Part shown: positions 40,846 through 50,056 of the stretch, piece after piece
Position numbering within the stretch: the first letter of the stretch is position 1
How the letters are laid out: each line of letters starts with the position of its first letter
Source of the DNA: Mayfieldus sp038317345
GTDB lineage: Bacteria; Actinomycetota; Thermoleophilia; Solirubrobacterales; 70-9
DNA length: 64,000 bases
Direction of reading: 5' to 3'
NCBI GenBank assembly: GCA_038317345.1
Contig: JBBQBH010000006.1
Span: 1 to 64,000, forward strand
Notes under the pieces: model-generated
Database searches by the model: none
The model's input: only the letters and a program-made list of their open reading frames with translations
What the model was told of the DNA's origin: nothing
Program-made: the position numbers and the translations under genes

Positions 40846-41991
40846 ATGGAGAATCCGCCGATGCCGGAGATCGACTTCGAGGCGGAGGGCATGTTGGAGG
40901 GGCTCGAGGGTGAGGCGAGGGAGGCCCGGCTAGCGCTTCTGCAGGAGCTGAGCGACGACGGCGTGCCGATGGAGGACCTGCGCGAGGCCGCGGCCGCGGG
41001 CAGGCTGGTGCTTTTGCCGGTCGAGCGGGCGCTGGTTGGCGGCACCGGGCCCAAGTACACGGCGCGCGAGATCGCCGAGCGCTCCGGGGTGGAGCTCGAG
41101 TTTCTGCAGCGTTCTCGGGTTGCGCTCGGGGTTTCCAACCCCGATCCGGACGCGCGGGTGCTCGGCGACGACGATCTCGATGCCGCCGAACGTCTGCGGG
41201 CGTTTCGCGAGGCCGGCCTTCCCGAGGAGGGGATCCTTCAGGTCTCGCGCACGATCGGGATGGCGACGGCCCGGATCGCCCAGGCAAACCGCGAGCTGAT
41301 CCTGCGCACGGTGGTCCAGTCCGGCGACAACGAGCGCGACCTCGCACGGCGCCTCGAGGCGGCCGCCAAGGTCACGCTGCCGCTCGTCGGCCCGGTCCTC
41401 TCCTACGCGCTGCAGACCCATCTGCTGGAGCAGATTCGCCGCGACGTGATCGCCGAGGCCGATCTGGCCTCGGGCGAGGTCCGCGGTATAAGCGAGCAGA
41501 CGGTCTGCTTCGCCGACCTGATCGACTTCACGCGGTTGGGTGAGCAGGTGCCGGCCGACGAGCTCGGGGTGATCGCCGCGCGTCTCGAAGAGATGGCGAC
41601 AGCGGTCGCCCAGGGGCCGGTGCGGCTGGTGAAGATGATCGGCGACGCCGCGATGCTGGTCTCGACCGAGCCCGAGCCGCTGGGCGAGGCGGCGTTGAGC
41701 CTGGTCGAGGCGGCAGACGCCGAGGGGGAGGACTTCCCGCAGTTGCGGGCGGGCCTCGCCCACGGTCCTGTTGTCGCCCAGGGCGGCGACTTCTACGGCC
41801 GCACCGTCAACCTCGCGAGCCGCATCACCCAGATCGCGCGGCCGGGCAGCGTGCTGGCGACCCAGGAGGCAAAGAAGGCGCTGGGAGATCGCTTCCATTA
41901 CTCGTCCGCTGGGGAGCGGCGCCTGAAGGGGATCGACGACCGGGTGCGGTTGGTGCGCGTGCGGCGTCAGCCAAAGGACGCGGAGACTTAG
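40846..41991 (+). CDS. class III adenylate/guanylate cyclase with N-terminal regulatory domain
   Basis: 381 residues. Residues ~1-190 match the autoinhibitory domain of mycobacterial Rv1264-type cyclases (YTAREIAERSGVELEFLQRS, EEGILQVSRTIGMATARIAQ), which responds to pH or lipids there. The cyclase domain (~205-370) has the first metal Asp in VCFADLIDFTRLGEQ, the second in KMIGDAAMLVS, and GPVVAQGGDFYGRTVNLASR. Soluble, no membrane helix. Alternative start ATG 40861. It begins five bases after ggt and ends one base before the antiporter. Confidence 0.9.
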   Translation: MENPPMPEIDFEAEGMLEGLEGEAREARLALLQELSDDGVPMEDLREAAAAGRLVLLPVERALVGGTGPKYTAREIAERSGVELEFLQRSRVALGVSNPDPDARVLGDDDLDAAERLRAFREAGLPEEGILQVSRTIGMATARIAQANRELILRTVVQSGDNERDLARRLEAAAKVTLPLVGPVLSYALQTHLLEQIRRDVIAEADLASGEVRGISEQTVCFADLIDFTRLGEQVPADELGVIAARLEEMATAVAQGPVRLVKMIGDAAMLVSTEPEPLGEAALSLVEAADAEGEDFPQLRAGLAHGPVVAQGGDFYGRTVNLASRITQIARPGSVLATQEAKKALGDRFHYSSAGERRLKGIDDRVRLVRVRRQPKDAET

Positions 41992-43206
41992 GTGCCCGAC
42001 TTCAGCTTCGTGGTGGTGGCGGTGATCGCCTTCACGGCCCCGGTCCTGCGCGAGCTGATCCCAAGGCTCTTCGTGCCGGTGATCGTGCTCGAGTTGGTCG
42101 GCGGGATCATTGTCGGGCCGCAGGTCCTCGACATCGCTCATTCCAGCCAATCGGTCGAGCTCTTCTCCACCATCGGTCTGGCGGCGCTTCTGTTCCTGGC
42201 CGGACGTGAGATCGACGTCAACAGGCTTCGCGGTGAGGTGCTCGAGCGGGGGCTGGCCTGCTTTGCCCTCGGCTTCATGATCGCCGCGGCGATCGCGGCT
42301 CCGCTGCACGAGGTGGGATTGATCAAGACGCCGCTGCTGGTCGCGGTGATCCTGGTCGCCACGTCGCTCAGCGTGATCATCGTGCCTCTGCGCGACGCCG
42401 GCGAGGTCAACACGGCATTCGGCCAGCAGGTGATCGCCACCGCGGCGATCGCCGAGTTCTCCTCCGTGATCCTGATCTCCTTCTTCTACTCCAACGAGCG
42501 CGCCGGGCCGGGCACCGAACTCGTTCACCTCAGTGCCTTCGCGCTGCTCGCGATCGTGGTCTTCGTCTCTGTATCGCGGGCCGGGAGAAACAAGCGTCTC
42601 AGCGCGGCCCTGGCGAGGTTGCGGGAGTCCAGCGCCCAGATCCAGACCCGCGCCGACCTGGCGCTGATTGCGATCGTGGTCGGGATCACCAGCCAGCTCG
42701 GGCTCGAGTCGATCCTGGCCGGCTTCACGGTAGGGGTAATCCGGGGCATGACCGAGGAGCGCGACGAGGGTGCCGAACAGAAGCGAGAGGCGGTCGCCCT
42801 GGGGATCTTCGTGCCCTTCTTCTTCGTCAGCAGCGGGCTCGACTTCCAGCTCGACCAACTGTTCGCGACGATCGGAGGCGTGATTCGCCTACCCGTGTTC
42901 GTGCTCGCATTGCTGGCTGTGCACGTGATCCCGGCGCTGATCTACCGGCGCACGATGGGAACCCGGATGGCGATCGCCGCCGGGCTCCTTCAGGCGACCT
43001 CGTTCTCGTTCGTCATCGTCGCCACCCAGATCGGCCTTCAGCTTCACATCATGGTCCAGGCCGCCGCCACGGCCCTGGTCGGCGCGGGGCTGATCTCGGT
43101 CATTGCCTTCCCGGCGATCGCCTTCGCGCTGCTCGGAGAGCAGCGCCAGAAGGGCCAGCTGTCGCTCGGCGAGGAGGTCGAGTTCGCGACCGACGGCGGC
43201 GCCTAG
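41992..43206 (+). CDS. monovalent cation:proton antiporter (CPA2/KefB-type)
   Basis: 404 residues from GTG 41992 with about twelve hydrophobic segments, no cytoplasmic TrkA domain. Family marks: LELVGGIIVGPQVLDIAH, FSTIGLAALLFLAGREIDVN, VAVILVATSLSVIIVPLRDA and VPFFFVSSGLDFQLDQLFAT. It exchanges Na+ or K+ for H+. Direct abutment with the cyclase gene suggests pH or ion stress as a shared theme, consistent with the pH-responsive cyclase subfamily. Confidence 0.88.
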   Translation: MPDFSFVVVAVIAFTAPVLRELIPRLFVPVIVLELVGGIIVGPQVLDIAHSSQSVELFSTIGLAALLFLAGREIDVNRLRGEVLERGLACFALGFMIAAAIAAPLHEVGLIKTPLLVAVILVATSLSVIIVPLRDAGEVNTAFGQQVIATAAIAEFSSVILISFFYSNERAGPGTELVHLSAFALLAIVVFVSVSRAGRNKRLSAALARLRESSAQIQTRADLALIAIVVGITSQLGLESILAGFTVGVIRGMTEERDEGAEQKREAVALGIFVPFFFVSSGLDFQLDQLFATIGGVIRLPVFVLALLAVHVIPALIYRRTMGTRMAIAAGLLQATSFSFVIVATQIGLQLHIMVQAAATALVGAGLISVIAFPAIAFALLGEQRQKGQLSLGEEVEFATDGGA

Positions 43207-43251
43207 ATGATCCTTTCGAGACGGTAATCCGTAGTCCCCAAGGAATCGGGA

Positions 43252-44979
43252 ATGGCGCTGCTCATCCTCTTTGCACTGATCGCAGGCGCAGGGACCGCTC
43301 TGTCGCCCTGCGTGTTGCCGGTTCTGCCCGCTGTGCTCTCCGCCGGCGTCACCGGCGGCAGGCGCCGCCCGCTCGGCGTCGCCACCGGATTGGCCCTGTC
43401 CTTCACCTTCGCGACCGTCGCCCTCGTCTACGTGATCGACGCGCTGGGGCTGCCGAACGACTTCGCCCGCACGCTTGCGATCGTCGTTCTTGCCGTGTTT
43501 GGGGTCACGCTGCTGGTGCCGCCGCTCTCCGACCGGGTCGAGGCGCTGGCGAGCAGGTTCGTGAGCGGGCCGCAGGGCTTCCGCGGTGACGGCTTCTGGG
43601 GCGGGCTGCTGCTCGGGGCGAGTCTCGGATTCGTCTACGCGCCCTGCGCGGGGCCGATCCTCGCCGGCGTGATCACGGTGTCGGCCGCGCAGCCGTTCAC
43701 GGCCGACAAGCTCCTCGTCGCCTTCGCCTATGGGGTCGGGTCGGCGGCGGTGATCTACGCGATCCTGCTCGGTGGGCGGCGGGTGACCGATCACCTCGGC
43801 CGGCTGCGCGGACGGGTCAACTACGTGATGGGGGCGGTGATGATCGCGGTTGCGATCGTCCTCGCGACCAACACCGACATCAAGTTCGAGACCAGCCTCG
43901 CCAAATCGGCGCCCTCCTTCCTGGTGTTTCCGACCAAGTCGATCGAGGAAAGCTCGGCGGTGCAGAGCGACCTCGCACAGCTCCACGGGTACAAGGTGCA
44001 GCAGGCGGTGGGGGAGAGCGAGGCGAACGCGGGGAGCAGCCTGCCGGTGGTCGCCCCGGCGCCGAACTTCAGCCACACGCAGCGTTGGTTCAACACGCCC
44101 GGCGGCCGGCCGCTGTCGATTCCGGGATTGCGTGGCAAGGTCGTGCTGATCGATTTCTGGACCTACACCTGCATCAATTGCCTGCGCACGCTGCCCCACG
44201 TCGAGGCCTGGTACCGCAAGTACCGCCGCGACGGGCTGGTCGTCGTCGGGGTCCACACGCCCGAGTTCCCGTTCGAGAAGGAAGCCGGCAACGTCGACGA
44301 GGCGATCGCTTCCAACGGCCTCACCTACCCGGTGGTCCAGGACAACGACTACGGGACCTGGAACGCCTACGCGAACCAGTACTGGCCCGCCAAGTACCTG
44401 ATCGACGCCCGGGGCAGAATCCGCTACGTCCACTTCGGCGAGGGCGACTACGGCACAACCGAAAGCGTGATCCGCTCGCTGCTGGCCGAGCGCGGGGACG
44501 GCAAGCTGGGCGGCATGACCAGAGTCCGGGCGCAGACGCCCTCGCCCGGCCTCACCACTCCCGAGTCCTACCTGGGCGGCGCCCGCGCCGAGCGGTTCGT
44601 CAACAGCCCGCGGCCCGGTGCCCACCACTACACGCTCCCCGCCGGCCCGTTGCCGCCCGACCACCTCGCCTACGGGGGTCGCTGGCGGATCACGGCGGAA
44701 TCGGCGACCGCCCTTGGCGGCTCGACACTGAAGCTCGAGTTCGGTGCCCGCCGCGTCTTTCTGGTCCTCGGGTCGCCGCAGGCTTCGTTACCGCTGCGTG
44801 TCCTGCTTGACGGAAAGCCGATCCCCGACCGCCTCGCCGGGGCCGACGTCCACGGCGGGGTCGCGACGATCGACGCCCAGCGCCTCTACAAGCTCGTCAA
44901 CCTTCCCCGGGTCGAGCGCCACACGCTGACCCTCCGCTTCGCGCCCGGGATCTCGGGCTACGCGTTCACGTTCGGCTAG
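43252..44979 (+). CDS. dipZ: DipZ-type fusion: CcdA membrane domain + thioredoxin-like + C-terminal beta domain
   Basis: 575 residues. Residues 1-~215 are CcdA-like with six helices and the reactive Cys regions ALSPCVLPVLPAVLS and FVYAPCAGPILAGV. A linker leads to a redoxin domain (~285-430): GKVVLIDFWTYTCINCLRTL with a CxxC site, VGVHTPEFPFEKEAGNVDEA and QYWPAKYLIDARGRIRYVHF. The C-terminal ~130 residues (ITAESATALGGSTLKLEFGA) are a beta-domain as in mycobacterial DipZ. It moves electrons across the membrane to exported thiols. Stop TAG shares CTAG with the convergent methyltransferase. Confidence 0.9.
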   Translation: MALLILFALIAGAGTALSPCVLPVLPAVLSAGVTGGRRRPLGVATGLALSFTFATVALVYVIDALGLPNDFARTLAIVVLAVFGVTLLVPPLSDRVEALASRFVSGPQGFRGDGFWGGLLLGASLGFVYAPCAGPILAGVITVSAAQPFTADKLLVAFAYGVGSAAVIYAILLGGRRVTDHLGRLRGRVNYVMGAVMIAVAIVLATNTDIKFETSLAKSAPSFLVFPTKSIEESSAVQSDLAQLHGYKVQQAVGESEANAGSSLPVVAPAPNFSHTQRWFNTPGGRPLSIPGLRGKVVLIDFWTYTCINCLRTLPHVEAWYRKYRRDGLVVVGVHTPEFPFEKEAGNVDEAIASNGLTYPVVQDNDYGTWNAYANQYWPAKYLIDARGRIRYVHFGEGDYGTTESVIRSLLAERGDGKLGGMTRVRAQTPSPGLTTPESYLGGARAERFVNSPRPGAHHYTLPAGPLPPDHLAYGGRWRITAESATALGGSTLKLEFGARRVFLVLGSPQASLPLRVLLDGKPIPDRLAGADVHGGVATIDAQRLYKLVNLPRVERHTLTLRFAPGISGYAFTFG

Positions 44980-45908
44980 CTGGCCGACGGCTTGCGCGCC
45001 GAGAGCACCAAGTTGTAGAACAGCTGCGGCGGAAGCCGCGGCTCCAGCAACGCCCCGTCGAGGCGCTGCAGCGCCATGTAGGTGCGAAACGCGAACACCC
45101 GCCAGCGCATCGGCACCTCGTCGGGCTCGGCGGTCGACTCTAGGGTGCGCACCCCCCACCCGTAGACGTTGGCGAGCAGCTCCTCGCCACGCACCCGCGG
45201 CTGCTCGAGGCCCGCGGCGGAGAGCATCCTTCGCAGGTCGCCGGGGGCGAAGGAGTGCACGTCGACCTGCGATTCGAGAATTGCCCCGCCGTCGCCCTCG
45301 GGTGCGCCGTTGACGCAGCGGCCAGCGCCGAGGGCGCGGCGCCACAGCGGCGAGACGGCTAGGGCGGCGCGCTTCGGCAGCGCCGCGAGCAGGTCCCCGT
45401 AGCGCGAGGGCTCGCCGCAGAAGGCGACCCGGCCCCCCGGTCGCAGGACGCGAGCGAACTCCGCGAAGGCCCGCTCGAGGTCGGGAATGTGGTGCAGGAC
45501 CGCGTGGCCGAAGACGAAGTCAAAGCTTTCGTCGTCGAAGGGGAGCTGTTCGGCGTCGGTCGCGACCGTCTCCACCGCGACCCCCAACTCGTCAGCCGTC
45601 GCACCCAGGGTCGCCAGCATCCCGGGCGAGATGTCGGTTGCCGTGGCGCGCTCGATGATCCCGAGTTGGAGCAGGTTCAGGGAGAAGTAGCCCGTGCCTG
45701 CACCGATCTCGAGCGCGTCGCCGAACGGGCGCTCGTCGGACCCGCCCAGCGCCTTGCGCAGCTTGCCGAGCACCTGCTGCTGGCCGACCGCCCCGAAGTC
45801 GATTCCCCACTTGCCGTCGTATGATGCGGCGGCCGCGTCGTGGTAGCGCGTGTTGACGTCCCGTATGCGGTCCGGGCTCTCGCTGAGGGCCGCTGGCATT
45901 GCCGGCAA
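44976..45908 (-). CDS. class I SAM-dependent methyltransferase
   Basis: 310 residues. SAM-binding motif I DALEIGAGTGYFSLNLLQLG, motif II ATATDISPGMLATLGATADE, and LPFDDESFDFVFGHAVLHHI then RVLRPGGRVAFCGEPSRYG. UbiE/Methyltransf_11-like core; the C-terminal ~100 residues are specific and unassigned. Stop overlaps the dipZ stop in CTAG (44976-44979). Substrate unknown. Confidence 0.85.
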   Translation of the reverse strand: MPAMPAALSESPDRIRDVNTRYHDAAAASYDGKWGIDFGAVGQQQVLGKLRKALGGSDERPFGDALEIGAGTGYFSLNLLQLGIIERATATDISPGMLATLGATADELGVAVETVATDAEQLPFDDESFDFVFGHAVLHHIPDLERAFAEFARVLRPGGRVAFCGEPSRYGDLLAALPKRAALAVSPLWRRALGAGRCVNGAPEGDGGAILESQVDVHSFAPGDLRRMLSAAGLEQPRVRGEELLANVYGWGVRTLESTAEPDEVPMRWRVFAFRTYMALQRLDGALLEPRLPPQLFYNLVLSARKPSAS

Positions 45909-45984
45909 TGCTAGTGCCCTGGTTCAGCACCCCTGCGTTTACATCGTCTAGGGTCGGGTTCCGTTGCGGACCACCCTCCGCGCC

Positions 45985-46731
45985 GTGCCTCACCTCCAGC
46001 AGAATCAGCCCCCCGACGTGCCGCCGCTCGAGCTGACCGGCGAGCGAACCCTGCCCGACGTCCCGGAGGAGAACTACTGGTACCGTCGCCACGTCGCCGT
46101 CTATGAGTGGATCGCGGAGCGCTCCACCGGGCTGCGGGTCGCCGATCTTGCCTGCGGCGAGGGTTATGGCTCAGACCTTCTGGCCGGGCGGGCGGCGCAG
46201 GTGATCGGGGTCGACGCCAACCCGGAGGCGTTCGAGCATGCCCGGATGCGCTACCGCCGCTCCAACCTGCGCTTCGGTCGCGGGCTGGTGGAGGAGTTCT
46301 CAGAGCCGCAGGACGCGATCGTCTTCCTGCAGACGATCGAGCACGTCGAAAGGCCGGACCAGCTGCTGCGTCGGTTCGCGGAGCTGGCCCCGGTCTCCTA
46401 CGTCTCGACCCCGAACCGCCTCACCCTGGCGCCCCCGGGCGCCACGAAGTCGGACAACCCCTGGCACCTGCGCGAATACACGTTCGAGGAGTACAGAGAG
46501 CTGCTGGATCCCTGCTTCTCGCGGGTCGAGGTCCTGGGGCTGGTCCACGCCGGCAAGCTGCGCGCACACCAGATCGCGCTGCGCCTCGGCTGGGACAGGG
46601 TCCACCCGGCGCTGCGCCTCACCGAGCCCTTCTACTCCCGCTTCGTCCCGGCGATCACCTCCTCCGACTTCGATCTTCGCGACGGCGACCTCGAACGCGC
46701 CCTCGACTTCCTGGCGGTCTGCCATGCGTGA
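45985..46731 (+). CDS. class I SAM-dependent methyltransferase (sugar/glycan context)
   Basis: About 248 residues from GTG 45985 (TTG 45964 adds seven). The N-terminal ELTGERTLPDVPEENYWYRR is common in methyltransferases beside glycan genes. Motif I is RVADLACGEGYGSDLLAGRA, then VIGVDANPEAFEHARMRY and FLQTIEHVERPDQLLRRFAE. Its last codons overlap the GH57 start (46724). Linked to glucan enzymes by position, suggesting it may methylate a sugar, as in methylglucose polysaccharide pathways; this is inference. Confidence 0.8.
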   Translation: MPHLQQNQPPDVPPLELTGERTLPDVPEENYWYRRHVAVYEWIAERSTGLRVADLACGEGYGSDLLAGRAAQVIGVDANPEAFEHARMRYRRSNLRFGRGLVEEFSEPQDAIVFLQTIEHVERPDQLLRRFAELAPVSYVSTPNRLTLAPPGATKSDNPWHLREYTFEEYRELLDPCFSRVEVLGLVHAGKLRAHQIALRLGWDRVHPALRLTEPFYSRFVPAITSSDFDLRDGDLERALDFLAVCHA

Positions 46732-48193
46732 ACCGGGGGGTCAGCAAGGTCGCGACCACCCCGTCGCCCCCGCAAGCGGAGCTGAGGAGGCGACGGTTAT
46801 TGGTGACCTGGCGATCGTCCTCCACTCGCACATGCCCTACGTCGAGGGCTTCGGCACCTATCCCTTCGGCGAGGAGTGGCTGTTCGACGCCGCGGTCCGG
46901 TCCTACCTTCCGGTCCTCGAGGTGGCGGGCGACCTGACCATGACCGTGACGCCGGTGCTCGCCGATCAACTCGAGGACCCGGGGGCGCGGGAGCGCCTGC
47001 GCAGCTTCCTGGTCGAGCTGCGGATCGCGGCCGCCGAAGCCGACCTCGAGGAGGTGCCGGCTGAGAACCGCGACGCTGTTCGGGCTGAGGCGGAGCGCTA
47101 CCGCCATTCGCTGGATTTGCTCGACGCCTGCGAAGGCGACCTGCCGGCGGCCTTCCGCAGCGCCCGAGACGAAGGACGGATCGCACTGATGGGGTCAGCA
47201 GCCACCCACGCCGTGCTGCCGCTGCTGGCGACCCGGGCGGGGCTGCGGCTGCAGCTCGACGCCGGGCTGCGCTCGCATCGGCGCCGTTTCGGCTGGGACG
47301 GGGGCGCCTGGCTTCCCGAGTGCGCCTACGTGCCCGGATTGGAGCGGGAGCTGGCCGAGCAGGATGTCTCCCACTTCTGCGTCGACCAGAGCGCCCATGA
47401 GAACGGGCTCGACGCGCTTACGCCGGTCGCCACCGAGGCGGGCCCGGTCGCCTTCACGATCGACTGGGAGGCCGTCTCGTGGCTGTGGTCGGAGACCGGG
47501 TACCCGGCCGGGCCGGACTACCTGCAGTTTGCGGCCAAATCGATGCGGGGGATGAGGCTGTGGCGGGTTGGGGGCGGGGCCTACGACCCGGCCGCTGCGG
47601 CTGGAGCCGCCCGTCGCCACGCGGTTGAGTTCGCGCAGGCGGTGGCAGAGCGGTTGGCGGTCTTCCGGCGCGACAGGGGGCGGGCCGGGCTGATCGTCTT
47701 CGCGGTCGACACCGAGCTGATCGGCCACTGGTGGTCGGAGGGCCCGATCTGGCTGCGGGAGGTGCTGCGGCTGGCGCCCGAACACGGCATACGGCTGCTG
47801 ACCCTGCCGCAGGCGCTCGCCGAGCACGAGCCCGAGCAGCGGTCGCTTGGCGCCGCAAGCTGGGGCGAGGGCAAGGACTTCCGCACCTGGGACGCGCCGG
47901 CGGTGGCCGATCTGGCCTGGGCCGCGCGGCGCTGCGAGTTGCGGCTGCTGCGGGCCCTGGGGGAGGGCCTCAACGGTCCGCGGGCGCTGCGCGCCGCGCG
48001 CGAGCTGCTCGCCCTTCAGTCGAGCGACTGGGCCTTCCTCGATGCCCGCCGGCAGGCTGGCGATTACCCGTTTCAACGCGCCACCGGGCACGCCGGGGCG
48101 ATGCTGGAGGCCATAGACTCAGCCCGCGAGCCCGACCCGCGAATGCGAGCCCTGGCACCAGACCTCAGCCTCGTCCCATTGCTCGAGCCCTAA
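46724..48193 (+). CDS. glycoside hydrolase family 57 (alpha-glucan branching enzyme type)
   Basis: 489 residues. GH57 region 1 is VLHSHMPYVEGFGTYPFGEE, the nucleophile region is GAWLPECAYVPGLERELAEQ, and a later acid region is VDTELIGHWWSEGPIWL; a C-terminal helical DUF1957-like part ends near GHAGAMLEAIDSA. GH57 branching enzymes transfer alpha-1,4 segments to 1,6 bonds. The first ~25 codons from ATG 46724 are not family-like: they are structured repeat copy B. The native protein probably began near IGDLAIVLHS, but no ATG or GTG is available there. Next gene is a GT4 glycosyltransferase. Confidence 0.88.
   Translation: MREPGGQQGRDHPVAPASGAEEATVIGDLAIVLHSHMPYVEGFGTYPFGEEWLFDAAVRSYLPVLEVAGDLTMTVTPVLADQLEDPGARERLRSFLVELRIAAAEADLEEVPAENRDAVRAEAERYRHSLDLLDACEGDLPAAFRSARDEGRIALMGSAATHAVLPLLATRAGLRLQLDAGLRSHRRRFGWDGGAWLPECAYVPGLERELAEQDVSHFCVDQSAHENGLDALTPVATEAGPVAFTIDWEAVSWLWSETGYPAGPDYLQFAAKSMRGMRLWRVGGGAYDPAAAAGAARRHAVEFAQAVAERLAVFRRDRGRAGLIVFAVDTELIGHWWSEGPIWLREVLRLAPEHGIRLLTLPQALAEHEPEQRSLGAASWGEGKDFRTWDAPAVADLAWAARRCELRLLRALGEGLNGPRALRAARELLALQSSDWAFLDARRQAGDYPFQRATGHAGAMLEAIDSAREPDPRMRALAPDLSLVPLLEP
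46743..46796 (+). repeat. dispersed structured element, copy B (54 nt)
   Basis: 5' part AGCAAGGTCGCGACCACC (46743-46760), stem CCGTCGCC (46761-46768) with GGCGACGG (46789-46796), loop with inner hairpin CCGC-AA-GCGG. It forms the 5' end of the GH57 coding region and supplies a GAGGAGG purine tract. Confidence 0.6.
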
Positions 48194-48200
48194 TCCACCC

Positions 48201-49394
48201 TTGACCCGGCTGCTGATCCTCTCTTGGGAGTACCCGCCGTTGATAGAGGGTGGGCTGGCTCGCCACGTGCGCAAGCTCGCCGAAGCGCTGGTCGACCTCG
48301 ATCTCGACGTGCACGTCCTCACCCGCGGCGGGGAGGAGTCGCCCGCCGAGGAGCAGGCCGGCGGGGTGACCATCCACCGCATCCGTGAGCCGAAGCGGCC
48401 GACGGACCTGGGCGAGTTCGTCGCCTGGGTCGAGCGGATGAACTCCGACATGCTGGCGGCGGGCGTCGAGCTCGGCGATCGCTTCTCCTTCGATCTGGTC
48501 CATGGGCACGACTGGCTGGTCGCAAACGCCTGCGACCACCTCGCGAAGCGCTTCGGAGCGCCGCTGATCACGACGATCCATGCCACCGAGCACGGCCGCC
48601 ACCAGGGATGGGTCGACAAGCACCCGCAGTCCTATATCCACGGCGTCGAGCGCTGGATCACCAATCGATCGGACCGCGTGATCGCCTGCTCGTATTACAT
48701 GCGCGAGCAGATCGCCGACATCTTCGGCGTCGAGGGAGAGCGGGTCTCGGTGATCCCCAACGGCATCGACCCCCGCGACCTGCAGCCGCAGGACCCGGCC
48801 GAGCTTCGCCGCCTGCGGCTCGAGTTCGCCGATCCCAATCAAAAGCTGGTGCTGCTGGTCGGGCGGCTGGTCTACGAGAAGGGGTTCCAGCTGGCGCTGG
48901 AGGCGATGCCGGGCGTAATAGAGCGCGTCCCGGGCACCCGCTTCCTGGTCGCCGGATCGGGCACCCACGAGGCCGAGCTGCGTCGCCAGGCGGAGGGCCT
49001 CGGGTTGATGGAGCACGGGACGTTCTTGGGCTGGATCGGGGACGACGTCCTGCACTCGCTGTACCCGATCGCCGACATCTGCGTCGTTCCTTCGATCTAC
49101 GAGCCGTTCGGGCTGGTGGCGCTGGAGGCGATGGCGTCCGGCTGCCCATGCCTCGTCGCCGATACCGGCGGGTTGCGGGAGGTGGTCCCGCACGAGGAGG
49201 CGGGGCTGCGATTCCGCGCTCGCGACCCCGAGGCGCTGGCAGAGATGGCGGTGCGCGTGCTGGGCGACGAGCAGCTCGGCGAGCGCCTGGTCAGCGAGGG
49301 CCTCGAGCACATCCGTCGCTTCGACTGGGCGGACATCGCCGAGCAGACCGTCGCGGTCTACGAACAGGTGGTTGGCAAGAGGGCCAGCGCCTGA
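48201..49394 (+). CDS. GT4-family glycosyltransferase (glycogen/maltosyl transferase-like)
   Basis: 397 residues from TTG 48201. GT-B fold: ILSWEYPPLIEGGLARHVRK, FDLVHGHDWLVANACDHLAK, VSVIPNGIDPRDLQPQDP, LLVGRLVYEKGFQLALEAMP, and the nucleotide-sugar EX7E region in PSIYEPFGLVALEAMASGCP. Proteins paired with GH57 branching enzymes in actinobacteria build alpha-glucans or glycogen. The gap to GH57 is seven bases. Confidence 0.88.
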   Translation: MTRLLILSWEYPPLIEGGLARHVRKLAEALVDLDLDVHVLTRGGEESPAEEQAGGVTIHRIREPKRPTDLGEFVAWVERMNSDMLAAGVELGDRFSFDLVHGHDWLVANACDHLAKRFGAPLITTIHATEHGRHQGWVDKHPQSYIHGVERWITNRSDRVIACSYYMREQIADIFGVEGERVSVIPNGIDPRDLQPQDPAELRRLRLEFADPNQKLVLLVGRLVYEKGFQLALEAMPGVIERVPGTRFLVAGSGTHEAELRRQAEGLGLMEHGTFLGWIGDDVLHSLYPIADICVVPSIYEPFGLVALEAMASGCPCLVADTGGLREVVPHEEAGLRFRARDPEALAEMAVRVLGDEQLGERLVSEGLEHIRRFDWADIAEQTVAVYEQVVGKRASA

Positions 49395-50015
49395 TCAGGG
49401 CTCGACCGGATCGGACCAGCGCAGCTCGCTTGGCGCCTCGCGCATGCGGATCACCTTCGCCGGCACGCCCCCGACTACCGCGTTTGCCGGTACGTCCTTG
49501 GTGACCACGGCGTTGGTCCCGATCACCGAGTTGTCGCCGACCCGCACGCCGCGCAGCACGCAGGCGCCGTAGCCGATCCAGACGTTCGACCCCACGACTG
49601 TGTCGCGCTTGTAGATGCCCTGGACCCGGATCGGCCGTTCGACCTCGGCGACGCCGTGATCGAAGTCGATGAACATCGCGCGGTCGGCGATCACGCATTG
49701 CTCGCCGATCCGCACCCGCTGGTAGGCGGAGATCGTGCACTCCTGTCCGATCACCGTCTTGTCGCCGATCTCGACCACTCCCTCGTGACAGCGGATCTTG
49801 GTCCGGTCGCCGATCCAGACGAAGCGCCCGAAGCGGATCGTCCCCCGGCGCCCGATCTGCAGCTCGAGATGCGGACCGAGGAAGAGCAGGCCATTCGTCT
49901 GCCAGCGCCAGCCGGCGCTCGTGAACAGGCGCCGCCACAGAAAGCGCCACAAAAGGCGCGCGTACTCGGGCGTCAGCATCCTCTGTTGGGCCAGAAAGCG
50001 GGTGAGGCGAATCAT
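49395..50015 (-). CDS. hexapeptide-repeat acyltransferase
   Basis: 206 residues from ATG 50015 (MIRLTRFLAQQRMLTPEYAR). Left-handed beta-helix repeats: IGRRGTIRFGRFVWIGDRTK, VEIGDKTVIGQECTISAYQR, VVGSNVWIGYGACVLRGVRV, VIGTNAVVTKDVPANAVVGG. The end VVGGVPAKVIRMR is typical of sugar O-acetyltransferases. It probably acetylates a surface or capsule sugar. Its stop directly abuts the GT4 stop (tail to tail). Confidence 0.87.
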   Translation of the reverse strand: MIRLTRFLAQQRMLTPEYARLLWRFLWRRLFTSAGWRWQTNGLLFLGPHLELQIGRRGTIRFGRFVWIGDRTKIRCHEGVVEIGDKTVIGQECTISAYQRVRIGEQCVIADRAMFIDFDHGVAEVERPIRVQGIYKRDTVVGSNVWIGYGACVLRGVRVGDNSVIGTNAVVTKDVPANAVVGGVPAKVIRMREAPSELRWSDPVEP

Positions 50016-50056
50016 CGGGAGCCGCACTGTAGAGGCCGCGTCTAGACTCAGCCGCC

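Noticed and set aside
39296..41347. 683-residue - strand frame across ggt and the cyclase
   Set aside because: Open only because of GC-rich third positions; no family signal, and both + strand genes have clear catalytic motifs.
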